From positions 1-47,857 of the forward strand of contig NZ_JACBGN010000022.1 of the NCBI RefSeq assembly GCF_013401435.1: a stretch of 47,857 bases of DNA. The letters are read 5' to 3'. The translations under genes were made by a program, and so were the position numbers. The notes beneath the pieces were generated by a model that worked only from the letters and a program-made list of their open reading frames with translations, did no database searches and had not been told where the DNA came from. Of the stretch, positions 33,224-41,975 are shown piece by piece (positions within the stretch are counted from its first letter, which is position 1; the number at the start of each line of letters is the position of its first letter). The DNA is from Streptomyces sp. BR123. GTDB taxonomy: Bacteria > Actinomycetota > Actinomycetes > Streptomycetales > Streptomycetaceae.

Positions 33224-33640
33224 ATGAGTGACCTGCTGGAACGACTTCGCGGCCGCGGATGGCGCATGACCGCACAGCGGCGCGTCGTGGCCGAGGTGCT
33301 CGACGGTGATCACGTCCACCTGACGGCGGACGAGGTACACGCGCGCGCCGTGGACAAGCTGCCCGAGATCTCCCGGGCGACGGTCTACAACACCCTGGGT
33401 GAGCTCGTGGCCCTCGGCGAGGTCCTGGAGGTCTCCACGGACCGGCGGGCCAAGCGCTACGACCCCAACGCCCACAAGCCCCACCAGCACCTGGTGTGCG
33501 CCCGGTGCGGGGCGATCCGCGACGTGCACCCGGCGGGCAACCCGCTGGCCGACCTGCCGGACGCAGAGCGGTTCGGCTTCGTGGTGTCGGCGGTCGAGGT
33601 GACCTACCGCGGTGTGTGCCCGGACTGCTCCGGCGCCTGA
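33224..33640 (+). CDS. catR: Fur/PerR-family peroxide regulator (CatR-like)
   Basis: A 138-residue metalloregulator. The N-terminal winged helix (about 1-80: ISRATVYNTLGELVALGEV) precedes the metal domain. A structural zinc site is formed by Cys 92, Cys 95, Cys 132 and Cys 135. The sensing-site histidines lie in HKPHQH (84-89). Family members bound to iron repress catalase genes and are inactivated by peroxide through His oxidation. Its divergence from katA supports the CatR assignment. The start at ATG 33224 has no ribosome binding site, which fits a leaderless transcript. Confidence 0.9.
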   Translation: MSDLLERLRGRGWRMTAQRRVVAEVLDGDHVHLTADEVHARAVDKLPEISRATVYNTLGELVALGEVLEVSTDRRAKRYDPNAHKPHQHLVCARCGAIRDVHPAGNPLADLPDAERFGFVVSAVEVTYRGVCPDCSGA

Positions 33641-33648
33641 CGACGGCA

Positions 33649-33682
33649 GAAAGGCCCGGGAGCGGCTGCCCCCGGGCCTTTC
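33649..33682 (+). terminator. Terminator after catR
   Basis: A perfect 12-bp stem (33649-33660 with 33671-33682) with a 10-base loop, starting 8 bases after the stop codon and ending in a short T run. Confidence 0.75.
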
Positions 33683-33733
33683 CCGTGTCTTCATGCAGGT
33701 CGCGGCGTGCTGGATCCGGCTTCCGGCGGAAAC

Positions 33734-33770
33734 GGCGAAGGCCCGGATCCTGAGGATCCGGGCCTTCGCC
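33734..33770 (-). terminator. Terminator of initiator tRNA gene 1
   Basis: A perfect 17-bp stem (33734-33750 with 33754-33770) with a 3-base loop directly downstream of the tRNA on the minus strand. Its sequence is nearly the same as that of the terminator after the second tRNA copy. Confidence 0.8.
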
Positions 33771-33775
33771 ATCAG

Positions 33776-33849
33776 TAGCGGGGACAGGATTTGAACCTGC
33801 GACCTCTGGGTTATGAGCCCAGCGAGCTACCGAGCTGCTCCACCCCGCG
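33776..33849 (-). tRNA. Initiator tRNA-fMet (CAT), copy 1
   Basis: A 74-base gene including the discriminator base. The anticodon CAT sits in GGGCTCATAACCC, and the three G:C pairs of the anticodon stem are the hallmark of initiator tRNAs. The first base pair is mismatched (C1 against U72), another initiator feature. The TPsiC arm has GGTTCAAAT. CCA is not encoded. It is identical to the copy at 35985-36058. A promoter TTGCAT-N18-TAAAGT lies upstream (33891-33862). Confidence 0.95.
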
Positions 33850-33861
33850 TCGGTGAACCTG

Positions 33862-33891
33862 ACTTTACGCGAGGCCGCCCGGCAGATGCAA
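33862..33891 (-). promoter_or_regulatory. Promoter of initiator tRNA copy 1
   Basis: On the minus strand, TTGCAT (33891-33886), an 18-base spacer and TAAAGT (33867-33862) form a good primary-sigma promoter with a start site near 33855, a few bases before the tRNA 5' end. Confidence 0.6.
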
Positions 33892-33922
33892 ATCGCTTAA
33901 CGAACGCGGCACCGGACCGGCC

Positions 33923-35782
33923 CTACACGGACAGCTCGTCGGCGAGCGCGTCACGCAGCCGGGCGGCGCGCTCCGCGACCTCGGCCGGTCCCAGCTCTAT
34001 CGCGCGCACGCACCACTTCTGCCCCTCGGCCAGGTCACCGTGCCGGGCGGCGAGGAGCCCCAGGCGCAGCGCGGCGCGGCCGTGGCCGGCCACGGCCGCC
34101 CGGGTCCACCATAGGGCGGCCTCCGGCTCGTTCCCCTCGCGCGCGAGCAGCAGCCCGAGGTTGAACGCGCCGTTGCGGGAGCCGGCCTCCGCCGCCTCCC
34201 GGTACCAGCGCGCCGCCACCGCCATGTCGCCGCGGGCCGCGGCGAGCATCCCGACCCGCACCTGCGCGCGGCGGTGCCCCTGCTCGGCGGCCCGCTCGTA
34301 CCAGTCCTCGCTCTCGGTGCGGGCGCCGCCGCCGACGGGCGCGCCCAGGGCCGGCGGCTCCGGCGGCGGGGCCAGCGACTCCAGAAGCGCGGCCAGCCGG
34401 AACGCGGCCTCCGCGCTGCCGCCGCCGGCCGCGCACCGCAGGTGCCGCTCGGCGGCCCGCTCCTCGCCGTCGCGCACCAGGGCGATGCCGACCTGCAGTG
34501 CGGCGTCGGTGTGGCCGGCCGAGGCCGCCCGCTCGTACCACTTCAGTGCCGTGCGGTCGTCGTCACGGCTCGCGAAGAGGATCCCGAGGTTGAATGCGGC
34601 GTCCACGCTGCCGGCCTCGGCCGCCTTCGAGAACCAGGGCTCGGCCCCGGCCGCGTCGCCGACCTGGAGCAGCATGATGGCGAGGGCGTTGGCCGCCTCG
34701 CGGTGGCCGGCGTAGGCCGCCCGCCGGTAGAACTGCTCGGCCTGCGCGGTCCGGTCCTGCGCGGCGCACAGCAGGGCCAGGTTGTACGCCCCGTTCTGAT
34801 CGCCGGCGTCCATCGCGATCCTGTACCACTTCTCCGCGGTCTCGGTCTCGCCCCGTGCGGCGTGCAGGGCGCCGAGCGCGTTGGCGGCGTTGCCGTCGCC
34901 GTCCTGCGCGGCCCGGTTCCACCAGGCGATCGCGCTCTCCTCGTCCCCGGCGTCGCGCAGCAGGAAGCCGAGGGCGCACGCGGCGCGCGCCTCGCCCTGC
35001 TTGGCGGAGGTCAGGTACCAGCGCCCGGCCTCCTTGAGCTCGCCGCGGGCCTCCAGCAGCGCGCCCAGGTGCAGGGCGGCGCGCCGGTGGCCGCGCGCGG
35101 CGGCCTGCCGGTACCACTGCTCGGCCTCGGCGGGGTCGCCCTTGCGCAGGTGCCGGGCCAGGCGGTACGCGGCCTCGCGGTGGCCCTGCTCGGCGGCCTG
35201 CCGCAGCCAGCGCTCGATGCCCTTGTCGCCGCGGTGCTCCAGCAGGTCGGCCAGGGCGTACGCGCCGAGGGCGTGGCCGGATTCCGCCGCCTGCCGGAAC
35301 CAGTACTCGGCGGCGGGCTCGTCCCCGCGCTCGCGGAAGTGGCGGCCCAGGGCGTGGGCCGCGGGGGCGGATCCGGCGACGGCGGCGACCCGCCACCAGT
35401 CGGCGGCCTCGTCGGGGTAGCCGCGCTGGAGCAGCAGGACGCCCAGGTTGTTGGCGGCGGCGCGGTCCCCCTCCGCGGTGGCGCCGCGCAGGTACGGCTC
35501 GGCTCCGTCAAGGTCCCCGCGCCGCAGCAGCAGGGCTCCGAGGACGCTCATCGCCCCGGGGTCCCCGCGGTCGGCCGCGACCCGGTGGCGTGCCTCCAGC
35601 TCGGTGTCGCTGGCCGTGTCGGCCTCGGCGAACACCTCCTCCGCGAAACCCGCATCGGTCAGTGGGGTCTGCGCGTTAACGACCCAAGCCTCCTCTTTGA
35701 CTGCTGCATCCGACCCTGCTTCGGCCGCCCTCACAAACCGCCCTGTCTCCAGCAGAGTTGACCTGTCCCCCATATACCCCAT
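33923..35782 (-). CDS. Sel1/TPR-repeat protein
   Basis: A 619-residue protein built almost entirely of about 13 Sel1-like helix pairs of 36 residues (for example AAEQGHREAAYRLARHLRKGD and AAYAGHREAANALAIMLL). Each has the AEKWYRxAAxxG pattern. The N-terminal 70 residues are acidic and unlike the repeats. No signal peptide or membrane helix is present, so it is a cytosolic scaffold. The ATG at 35782 has AGGTGAT upstream; a second ATG lies three codons in. It is framed by two identical tRNA genes in the same orientation. Partners are unknown. Confidence 0.85.
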   Translation of the reverse strand: MGYMGDRSTLLETGRFVRAAEAGSDAAVKEEAWVVNAQTPLTDAGFAEEVFAEADTASDTELEARHRVAADRGDPGAMSVLGALLLRRGDLDGAEPYLRGATAEGDRAAANNLGVLLLQRGYPDEAADWWRVAAVAGSAPAAHALGRHFRERGDEPAAEYWFRQAAESGHALGAYALADLLEHRGDKGIERWLRQAAEQGHREAAYRLARHLRKGDPAEAEQWYRQAAARGHRRAALHLGALLEARGELKEAGRWYLTSAKQGEARAACALGFLLRDAGDEESAIAWWNRAAQDGDGNAANALGALHAARGETETAEKWYRIAMDAGDQNGAYNLALLCAAQDRTAQAEQFYRRAAYAGHREAANALAIMLLQVGDAAGAEPWFSKAAEAGSVDAAFNLGILFASRDDDRTALKWYERAASAGHTDAALQVGIALVRDGEERAAERHLRCAAGGGSAEAAFRLAALLESLAPPPEPPALGAPVGGGARTESEDWYERAAEQGHRRAQVRVGMLAAARGDMAVAARWYREAAEAGSRNGAFNLGLLLAREGNEPEAALWWTRAAVAGHGRAALRLGLLAARHGDLAEGQKWCVRAIELGPAEVAERAARLRDALADELSV

Positions 35783-35943
35783 CGTCGCATCACCTGCTAC
35801 CCGCGTACACCTGGTATGTCGCAGCCTGTGAGGTCACTACAGCGTTTTGTCGACATGCCCACAGAGAGACAAGTCAAACACGGTCCCGGCCCAACTCACC
35901 CGCCCCGGCTACCTCATGCCCCGATGTATCGATCGCGGACATG

Positions 35944-35977
35944 ACGAAGGCCCGGATCCAAGGATCCGGGCCTTCGT
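35944..35977 (-). terminator. Terminator of initiator tRNA gene 2
   Basis: A perfect 16-bp stem (35944-35959 with 35962-35977) with a 2-base centre downstream of the tRNA. Its arms are the same as the first copy's apart from the outermost bases. Confidence 0.8.
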
Positions 35978-35984
35978 CTTTCAG

Positions 35985-36058
35985 TAGCGGGGACAGGATT
36001 TGAACCTGCGACCTCTGGGTTATGAGCCCAGCGAGCTACCGAGCTGCTCCACCCCGCG
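35985..36058 (-). tRNA. Initiator tRNA-fMet (CAT), copy 2
   Basis: Identical over all 74 bases to copy 1, with the same three G:C anticodon-stem pairs, the C1/U72 mismatch and no encoded CCA. Identity continues a few bases on each side (CAG on one side, TCGGTGAA on the other), so the two are recent duplicates or are kept alike by gene conversion. Confidence 0.95.
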
Positions 36059-36105
36059 TCGGTGAAACCACCGTATCACGACGCGGGACCGAGCCATTAC
36101 CGGTT

Positions 36106-38979
36106 TCAGCCCGCCGGCTTCGGGGCCGACTCCTTCGCCTCCGCGTCGATCGCCCGCTTCAGCGCCGCCTGGAGGTCGCTCTGCGCCTTGCCGTAGGCCG
36201 CCCAGTCGCCGGCCTTCATCGCCTTGTCGGCCTCCTCGATGGCCTTCTGCGCGTCGGCGAGGGCCGCCTTGACCGTCGGGTTCTGGGCGGTCGGCGGCGT
36301 CACCGTGCCCTCGCCCGGCGGCGGGTTCACGGGCGTCGTCGGCGCCTCGGCCCCGAAGACCACGTTCAGCGCCTTGTCCAGGGTGTCCTCGAAGGCGGTC
36401 TGGCCGCCGTAGGTCACCAGCACCTTGCGCAGCAGCGGATACTTCAGGCCGGCGCTGCGGACGTACACCGGCTCCACGTACAGCATCCCGCCTTCGAGCG
36501 GCACCGCGAGCAGGTTGCCGTACTCGACCTCGGAGTCGCCGCCGCGCAGCAGCCGGATCGACTCGGCGATCTTCGGCTCCGACTGGAACTTGCTCTGCAC
36601 CTGCTTCGGGCCGTCGACTGGCTTGCTGGTCGGCAGCTTCAGGATGCGGATCTTGCCGTAGTCCCGGGTGCCCGGGTCGGCGTTGACCGCCATGAAGGCG
36701 CTGAGGTTGTCCCGCTCGTTCGGCGTGAACGTCGTGGTGAGCGAGAAGACCTGGTCCTTCTCCGTCTGGCCCGGCATCTTCATCGACAGGTAGTACGGAG
36801 GAACCGCCGTGCCGGCCTTGGTCGTCGGGTCGTCCGGGACGGCCCAGGCCTCGCTGCCGCTGAGGAAGGTCTGCGGGTCGGTGACGTGGTACCGGGTCAG
36901 CAGCTCGCGCTGGACCTTGAACAGGTCCTGCGGGTAGCGCAGGTGGTCCATGAGCGGCTTGGAGATCTCGCTCTTGGCCTTGACCGTGCCGGGGAACGCC
37001 TTCATCCAGGTCTTGAGGACCGGGTCCTCGGCGTCCCACTGGTACAGGCTGACCGTGCCGTCATAGGCGTCGACGGTGGCCTTGACCGAGTTGCGGATGT
37101 AGTTGACCTGGTTCTCCTGCGCGACCACCGCGCGCTGGCTGTTGGTCAGCGAGTCCGCGGTGCTCTGGCCCAGCGTGGTGCGCGAGGCGTACGGGTAGCC
37201 GTTGGTCGTCGTGTAGGCGTCGACGATCCACTTGATGCGGCCGTCGATGACCGCCGGGTACGGGGCCCCGTCGATGGTCAGCCACGGGGCGACGGCCTCG
37301 ACGCGCTCCTTGGGCGTGCGGTTGTAGAGGATCCGCGAGCCCTCGCCGATGGCGCCCGAGTAGAGGATCTGGGGCTCGCTGAAGGCCAGCGCGTACGCCG
37401 CCCGGTTCACCGGATTGCCGAGGTTGACGCCGGAGTCGCCCTGGTAGCTGGTCTCCTTCTCGCCCTTGTCGTCCGAGTAGTCGAGCTCCTTCTGCGGGCC
37501 GCCGACGATCGAGTACTGCGTCGTCCGCTCACCGTAGTAGATGCGCTGCTCGAAGTCGGTGCCGAAGAGCCCCTTGGAGGGGAGGTCGGACTGGGTGAAG
37601 TCGGGGGCGCCCTGGTCGTCGACGGTGGTGCCCTTGGCCGCGACCACACCGTAGCCGTGCGTGTACTTGAAGTGGTCGTTGATCCAGTTGTTCTTCGGGA
37701 TGCCGGCGATGTTCAGCTCGCGCAGGCCGATGACGGTGTCCTGGCCGCTGTACCGGTCCACGGCCAGCGTGGACGGGAACGCGTAGTAGCCCTTGACCTG
37801 CTGGAGCTGCTGGAAGGCCGGGGAGACGATGTTCGGGTCGAGGATGCGGATGCTGGCGTTGGTGCCGGCCGCCTGCCGCAGCTTGGCCTTGTCGTCGGTC
37901 TGCGGGACGCCCGGGTAGTCCTTCACCTCGGACTGGTCGATCCCGTAGGCGTCCCGGGTGGCCTTGATGTTCTTCTCGACGTACGGCGCTTCCTTCGCCT
38001 GCTCATTGGGCTGGACCTGGAACTTCTGCACGATCGCCGGGTACAGCCCGCCGATCAGGATCGCCGAGAGCACCATCAGGCCGAAGCCGATCACCGGCAG
38101 CTGCCAGGTGCGGCGCCACAGCGTCGCGAAGAAGAGCACGGCGCAGATCGCGGCGATGGCGACGAGGATCGTCTTGGCCGGCAGGTACGCGTTCGCGTCG
38201 ACGTACCGCAGGCCGGTCCAGTTGTCGGCGGCCTTGAAGTCGCTCGACTTCACGGCCAGGCCGTAGCGGTCGAGCCAGTACGCGACGGCCTTCAGCGTGA
38301 CGAAGAGGCCGAGCAGCACCGACAGGTGCCCGGTCGCCGCGGCCGTGGCCCGGGCGCCCGGGCTGGTCACGCGCAGTCCGCCGTACAGGTAGTGGACGAC
38401 GACGGCGGCGATCACCGACAGGATGACGGCGGCGAAGCCGAAGCCCAGCAGGAAGCGGTACCAGGGCAGGTCGAACGTGTAGAAGGACACGTCCAGCTTG
38501 AACTGCGGGTCCTTCCTGCCGAAGGACACCCCGTTCACGTACATCAGCCAGGTCTTCCACTGGCCGGCCGCGGAGGCGCCCGCGATCATGCCGACGAGGG
38601 CGGAGATGCCCGGCAGCAGCCACTTTTTGTACGGGGCGATGCTCATCCGGTAGCGGTCGAGGCTCTGCTGCTCCAGCGACATCGCGCTGAGCGGCGGCCT
38701 GAGCCGGTACGCCAGCCAGATGTTCAGCCCCACCGCGCCCGCCATGAGCAGGCCGAAGACGGCGAACAGGCCGACCCTCGTCCACAGGGTGGTGGTGAAG
38801 ACGGTGGAGTACTTCACGGAGCGGAACCAGAGCCAGTCCGTCCAGAAGCCTGCGAACATGACGAACGCCATGCCCAGGACGGCCAGCACCCCCAAGGTCA
38901 TCAGGAGAGTGCGGGAGCGCCGGGAGGGGCGGCCGACTCTCATCCGTGGCCCCGAGGGGCCTGAGCCGCGGTCCGGCAT
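36106..38979 (-). CDS. UPF0182 family large membrane protein
   Basis: A 957-residue protein. The N-terminal third has about seven membrane helices (first near residues 27-50), with the family pattern [17 protein letters not shown]. The remainder is a large extracytoplasmic domain ([31 protein letters not shown]). The last 60 residues are Lys/Ala/Asp rich. Function is unknown; the family is universal in actinobacteria. The ATG at 38979 is preferred over a GTG at 39000 because it gives the family start MPDRG, but neither has a strong ribosome binding site. Confidence 0.88.
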   Translation of the reverse strand: MPDRGSGPSGPRMRVGRPSRRSRTLLMTLGVLAVLGMAFVMFAGFWTDWLWFRSVKYSTVFTTTLWTRVGLFAVFGLLMAGAVGLNIWLAYRLRPPLSAMSLEQQSLDRYRMSIAPYKKWLLPGISALVGMIAGASAAGQWKTWLMYVNGVSFGRKDPQFKLDVSFYTFDLPWYRFLLGFGFAAVILSVIAAVVVHYLYGGLRVTSPGARATAAATGHLSVLLGLFVTLKAVAYWLDRYGLAVKSSDFKAADNWTGLRYVDANAYLPAKTILVAIAAICAVLFFATLWRRTWQLPVIGFGLMVLSAILIGGLYPAIVQKFQVQPNEQAKEAPYVEKNIKATRDAYGIDQSEVKDYPGVPQTDDKAKLRQAAGTNASIRILDPNIVSPAFQQLQQVKGYYAFPSTLAVDRYSGQDTVIGLRELNIAGIPKNNWINDHFKYTHGYGVVAAKGTTVDDQGAPDFTQSDLPSKGLFGTDFEQRIYYGERTTQYSIVGGPQKELDYSDDKGEKETSYQGDSGVNLGNPVNRAAYALAFSEPQILYSGAIGEGSRILYNRTPKERVEAVAPWLTIDGAPYPAVIDGRIKWIVDAYTTTNGYPYASRTTLGQSTADSLTNSQRAVVAQENQVNYIRNSVKATVDAYDGTVSLYQWDAEDPVLKTWMKAFPGTVKAKSEISKPLMDHLRYPQDLFKVQRELLTRYHVTDPQTFLSGSEAWAVPDDPTTKAGTAVPPYYLSMKMPGQTEKDQVFSLTTTFTPNERDNLSAFMAVNADPGTRDYGKIRILKLPTSKPVDGPKQVQSKFQSEPKIAESIRLLRGGDSEVEYGNLLAVPLEGGMLYVEPVYVRSAGLKYPLLRKVLVTYGGQTAFEDTLDKALNVVFGAEAPTTPVNPPPGEGTVTPPTAQNPTVKAALADAQKAIEEADKAMKAGDWAAYGKAQSDLQAALKRAIDAEAKESAPKPAG

Positions 38980-39067
38980 CTGGAAAGCCAAGGTGCGCAC
39001 CTCGAAAGCTGAGTCTGGTTACGTGTCACAAGCTGGGCCCCGATCGTAGAGCCCACTCTGAAAACTT

Positions 39068-39085
39068 ACTGAGGCTTTGCTCAGT
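39068..39085. promoter_or_regulatory. Inverted repeat between UPF0182 and PPA1357-like genes
   Basis: ACTGAG-N6-CTCAGT is a perfect 6+6 inverted repeat in the 143-base divergent gap. It could be an operator for one or both genes; no protein is assigned. Confidence 0.3.
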
Positions 39086-39122
39086 TCCCGTCGGCGGGTG
39101 GAAACGAGGCAGGATGTTGTCC

Positions 39123-39683
39123 ATGACCAACGTTTCTCCCTCCCCCGGCACTCCGATGGCGGCCGGCCCGCTGACCCGCGCCTGCCTCGAGATCGACGAA
39201 TACGCGGCCGGCCTCGGCTGGGACCAGCCGGCCCGGCTGTTCGCGCTGGTCGACACGGCCCGGCTGCGTCGGCAGGAGCCCCGCCTCGCGCACCAGCTCG
39301 GCGTCGACACCGACGACGCCGGCAGGTCCTCCCTGACGCCGATCGAGCAGGACAAGCTGCCCAAGGGGACTGCCCTCGACAAGTTCCTGGGCACCATCGC
39401 CTGGCCCGACGCGGTCGTCGGCTGCGCCCTGACCGTGGAGCGGCTGATGCTGCCGCCGTCCGCGGAGGCCTCCGTACCGGAGGGGCTCGGCGACAAGCAG
39501 CTCGCCAAGTGGGTCGCCGGGCACCCGGAGCGCCAGGAGGTGCGTCTGACGGTGGCGGTGCTGCGCGACGGCTCGCGCGAGTCCGCGGTGCGGCTGCGCG
39601 ACAAGGACTCCGTCACCGAGGTCCTCACGGGCGCGGGCCTGGTGCCCGGGCTCGCCGACGCGCTCGCCGCGACCTTCCAGTAG
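39123..39683 (+). CDS. PPA1357-like conserved actinobacterial protein
   Basis: A 186-residue soluble protein with the pattern LTRACLEIDEYAAGLGWDQPARLFALVDT near the start and IEQDKLPKGTALDKFLGTIAWPDAVVGCAL in the middle. It is widespread in actinobacteria and has no known function. The ATG at 39123 is chosen; an ATG three codons upstream (39114) is possible, and GAGGCAGG could serve either. It is divergent from the UPF0182 gene, a pairing I recall as conserved in streptomycetes. Confidence 0.8.
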   Translation: MTNVSPSPGTPMAAGPLTRACLEIDEYAAGLGWDQPARLFALVDTARLRRQEPRLAHQLGVDTDDAGRSSLTPIEQDKLPKGTALDKFLGTIAWPDAVVGCALTVERLMLPPSAEASVPEGLGDKQLAKWVAGHPERQEVRLTVAVLRDGSRESAVRLRDKDSVTEVLTGAGLVPGLADALAATFQ

Positions 39684-39740
39684 GACCGGGCGGCAAGGAC
39701 CGTCACGACCCGGCCCGTGCGCAGCGGGGCGGGGCGGCGG

Positions 39741-40829
39741 TCAGGGCTTGCCACAGAGCGGCAGCCCGGCCTTGTCCCCCTTGCCGATCTTCTCCAGCGC
39801 CTGCCGGGCTTCACCGATGGTGCCGACCTTGATCAGGGTCAGGCCGCGGGGGACGTTCTTGACGGCCGAGGCGCAGTTCTCGGCGGGGGTCAGGAAGTAC
39901 TCGGCGCCGGCCTTGCGGGCGCCGATGGTCTTCATCTGGATGCCGCCGATGGGGCCGACCTTGCCGGTTTCGTCGATGGTGCCCGTGCCCGCGACGAACT
40001 TCCCGCCGGTCAGGTCGCCCGGGGTGAGCTTGTCGACGATGCCGAGCGCGAACATCAGGCCGGCGCTCGGGCCGCCGACGTCGGCCAGCCGGATGTCGAT
40101 GGGGAACGGGAAGGTGTGGGCGGTGCCGGCCCGGATGCCGACGATGGCGTGGCCGTCGCCCTCCGCCTTGGCCGAGGTGATCGTGATCTTGGTCGTGCCG
40201 GCGGGCTCGCGGTGCGCCTTCTGGGCCTCTGCCGCCTCCGCGGCGGGCACGATCGTGAACTCGACCGGCTCGCCGGCCTTGTGCTTGGTGACCAGCTTCG
40301 CGACGTCCCCGGGGGCGCCGACGGGGCTTCCGTCGACGGCCCGGACCACATCGCCCGCGTGCAGCCTGCCCTCCGAGGGGCTGCCCTTGACCACGGACGC
40401 GACCACGACGCGGGTGGGGACGTCGACGCCCAGCTGCTTCAGGGCCGCCACCTTGGCGGTCTCCTGGGACTGGCTGAACTCCTCGGCGTTCTCCTGGGTC
40501 GACTGCTCCTCCGTCTTGCCGTCCGGATAGAGCGTCTCGTGCGGGACGACGATGTTGTCGCCGGACAGCCAGCCGTAGACCGCTTCGATCAGGTTCATGT
40601 CGTAGTCCGCGCCCGTGACGCGGACGGTCGTCATGTTGAGATGCCCGGTGGCCGGGTAGGTCTGGTGCTCGCCGATGCTGATGACGGCTTCACCGCGGTT
40701 GTCGCCCAGCGTGTTCCAGGTCGGCCCGGGGCTCATCTCCGAGTACGGGACCTTGATGAAGACCCCCGCGCAGAGCAGCCCGAACAGCATGAGGGTGGCG
40801 GCGAGCATCGTCGCGGTGCGGCGTGGCAT
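39741..40829 (-). CDS. PDZ-domain Lon-type (S16) membrane-anchored protease
   Basis: A 362-residue protein of the YlbL/SepM group. One N-terminal membrane helix (about 5-25) anchors it. A PDZ domain (about 125-195: GRLHAGDVVRAVDGSPV) is followed by a Lon-type catalytic domain with the Ser-Lys dyad Ser 255 (VGGPSAGLMF) and Lys 300 (GGIQMKTIGA). The active site faces outside the cytoplasm. Substrates are unknown here; relatives process signal peptides or membrane-bound proteins. The ATG at 40829 gives the standard start. Confidence 0.9.
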   Translation of the reverse strand: MPRRTATMLAATLMLFGLLCAGVFIKVPYSEMSPGPTWNTLGDNRGEAVISIGEHQTYPATGHLNMTTVRVTGADYDMNLIEAVYGWLSGDNIVVPHETLYPDGKTEEQSTQENAEEFSQSQETAKVAALKQLGVDVPTRVVVASVVKGSPSEGRLHAGDVVRAVDGSPVGAPGDVAKLVTKHKAGEPVEFTIVPAAEAAEAQKAHREPAGTTKITITSAKAEGDGHAIVGIRAGTAHTFPFPIDIRLADVGGPSAGLMFALGIVDKLTPGDLTGGKFVAGTGTIDETGKVGPIGGIQMKTIGARKAGAEYFLTPAENCASAVKNVPRGLTLIKVGTIGEARQALEKIGKGDKAGLPLCGKP

Positions 40830-40933
40830 GGGACCGACAGTACGGGACGGGCCTGGCGGACGGCCGCCGGGGCCGGTCCGCGGGCATGCGGGAGCCCGGG
40901 TCCGTGGAGGTTCCGCGGGACGCCGGATGAGCG

Positions 40934-41131
40934 TCAGACCGGGTCGGAACCGGAGTGTGCGGCCGCCTTCGCCCTGCTCGGGTCGACCTTGTCCATGGCC
41001 TCGCGGAATCGTGCGTACCCCGCGAGCTCGGATATGTCTCCCTGGGTGCGGTCGCGGGCCGCCCAGCTGCCCCATATCGCCGCTCCGATGGCGGCGAACA
41101 GCGGAATCAGCAACCACGCCAGTGATGCCAT
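40934..41131 (-). CDS. Small membrane protein, unknown function
   Basis: A 65-residue protein with one N-terminal membrane helix (LAWLLIPLFAAIGAAIWGSW) and a charged cytoplasmic tail containing DISELAGYARFREAMDKV. The ATG at 41131 has GGGAGG eight bases upstream. I recall similar short proteins in many streptomycetes but no named family. It lies upstream of the PDZ protease in the same direction, after a 104-base gap. Confidence 0.7.
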   Translation of the reverse strand: MASLAWLLIPLFAAIGAAIWGSWAARDRTQGDISELAGYARFREAMDKVDPSRAKAAAHSGSDPV

Positions 41132-41280
41132 GGACGTGCCTCCCAGCCCCGTGGAAAAGGTGCCTGTCGTTGTGGCTTCAACGCTCCTGCCCGTGGGGGG
41201 GTTACGCAAATCGAGGGCGTGTTGCGCGGCCGAACGGGTGGGACAGTACTCCCCCGCACCGGCACGGCCGCGGCCGGGGG

Positions 41281-41742
41281 TCAGCAGGCGCCGACCCACT
41301 CCTCGGTGCCGTCCGAGAACGTCTGGTGCTTCCAGATCGGCACCTCGTGCTTGAGGTCGTCGATCAGCATCCGGCAGGCCTCGAAGGCCTCGCCGCGGTG
41401 CGGGCAGGACACGGCCACGACCACCGCGAGATCGCCGACGGCCAGGTCGCCGACGCGGTGCACGGCCGCCAGGGCCCGTACCGGGTACTTCGCCACCACG
41501 CGCTCGGCTGTGCGGCGCATCTCCGCCTCGGCAGTCGGGTGGCAGGAGTAGCCGAGCGAGTCGACGTCCGCACCGCCGTCGTGGTTGCGCACCGTGCCGA
41601 CGAAGAGCGTCGTCCCTCCCGTCGCGTCGTCGCCGACTGCCTGGAAGACCTCGTCGATCGAGAGCGGGGTCTCGCGGATCGCGAGCAGCCGGATCGGGTC
41701 CGGTGCGGCCTGCTCGCCGGGGTGGTCGAAGTGCGGTGCCAT
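41281..41742 (-). CDS. moaE: Molybdopterin synthase catalytic subunit MoaE
   Basis: A 153-residue subunit that, with MoaD, adds two sulfurs to precursor Z in molybdenum cofactor synthesis. Typical motifs are LFVGTVRNHDGG, LGYSCHPTAEAEM, HRVGDLAVGDLAVVVAVSCPHRGEAF, and the active-site Lys residues in LKHEVPIWKHQ. The expected C-terminus (WVGAC) follows. The ATG at 41742 lacks an obvious ribosome binding site. No other mo cofactor gene is nearby, so MoaD must come from elsewhere. Confidence 0.9.
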   Translation of the reverse strand: MAPHFDHPGEQAAPDPIRLLAIRETPLSIDEVFQAVGDDATGGTTLFVGTVRNHDGGADVDSLGYSCHPTAEAEMRRTAERVVAKYPVRALAAVHRVGDLAVGDLAVVVAVSCPHRGEAFEACRMLIDDLKHEVPIWKHQTFSDGTEEWVGAC

Positions 41743-41975
41743 GCAGCCATCGTGCACCACCGCCCTCCCGTCGCGGTATAGCCGGTTCGACCGGCTGTAC
41801 GGGGCAGGGGTGTGGAGCCTCCTACAGGACCGCACCGTCGGGGTGCCGCCGGGGACGGCAGACGGAACCACACCGCCGGGCCGGAGCCGCCGCGGCGGGT
41901 GCGCGGGGCCGCGGCGGGGTCCGCGGGGCCGGTCCGGTACCCGGATCCGCGGGGCGCGCAGGCCCGCGGGCGCGG

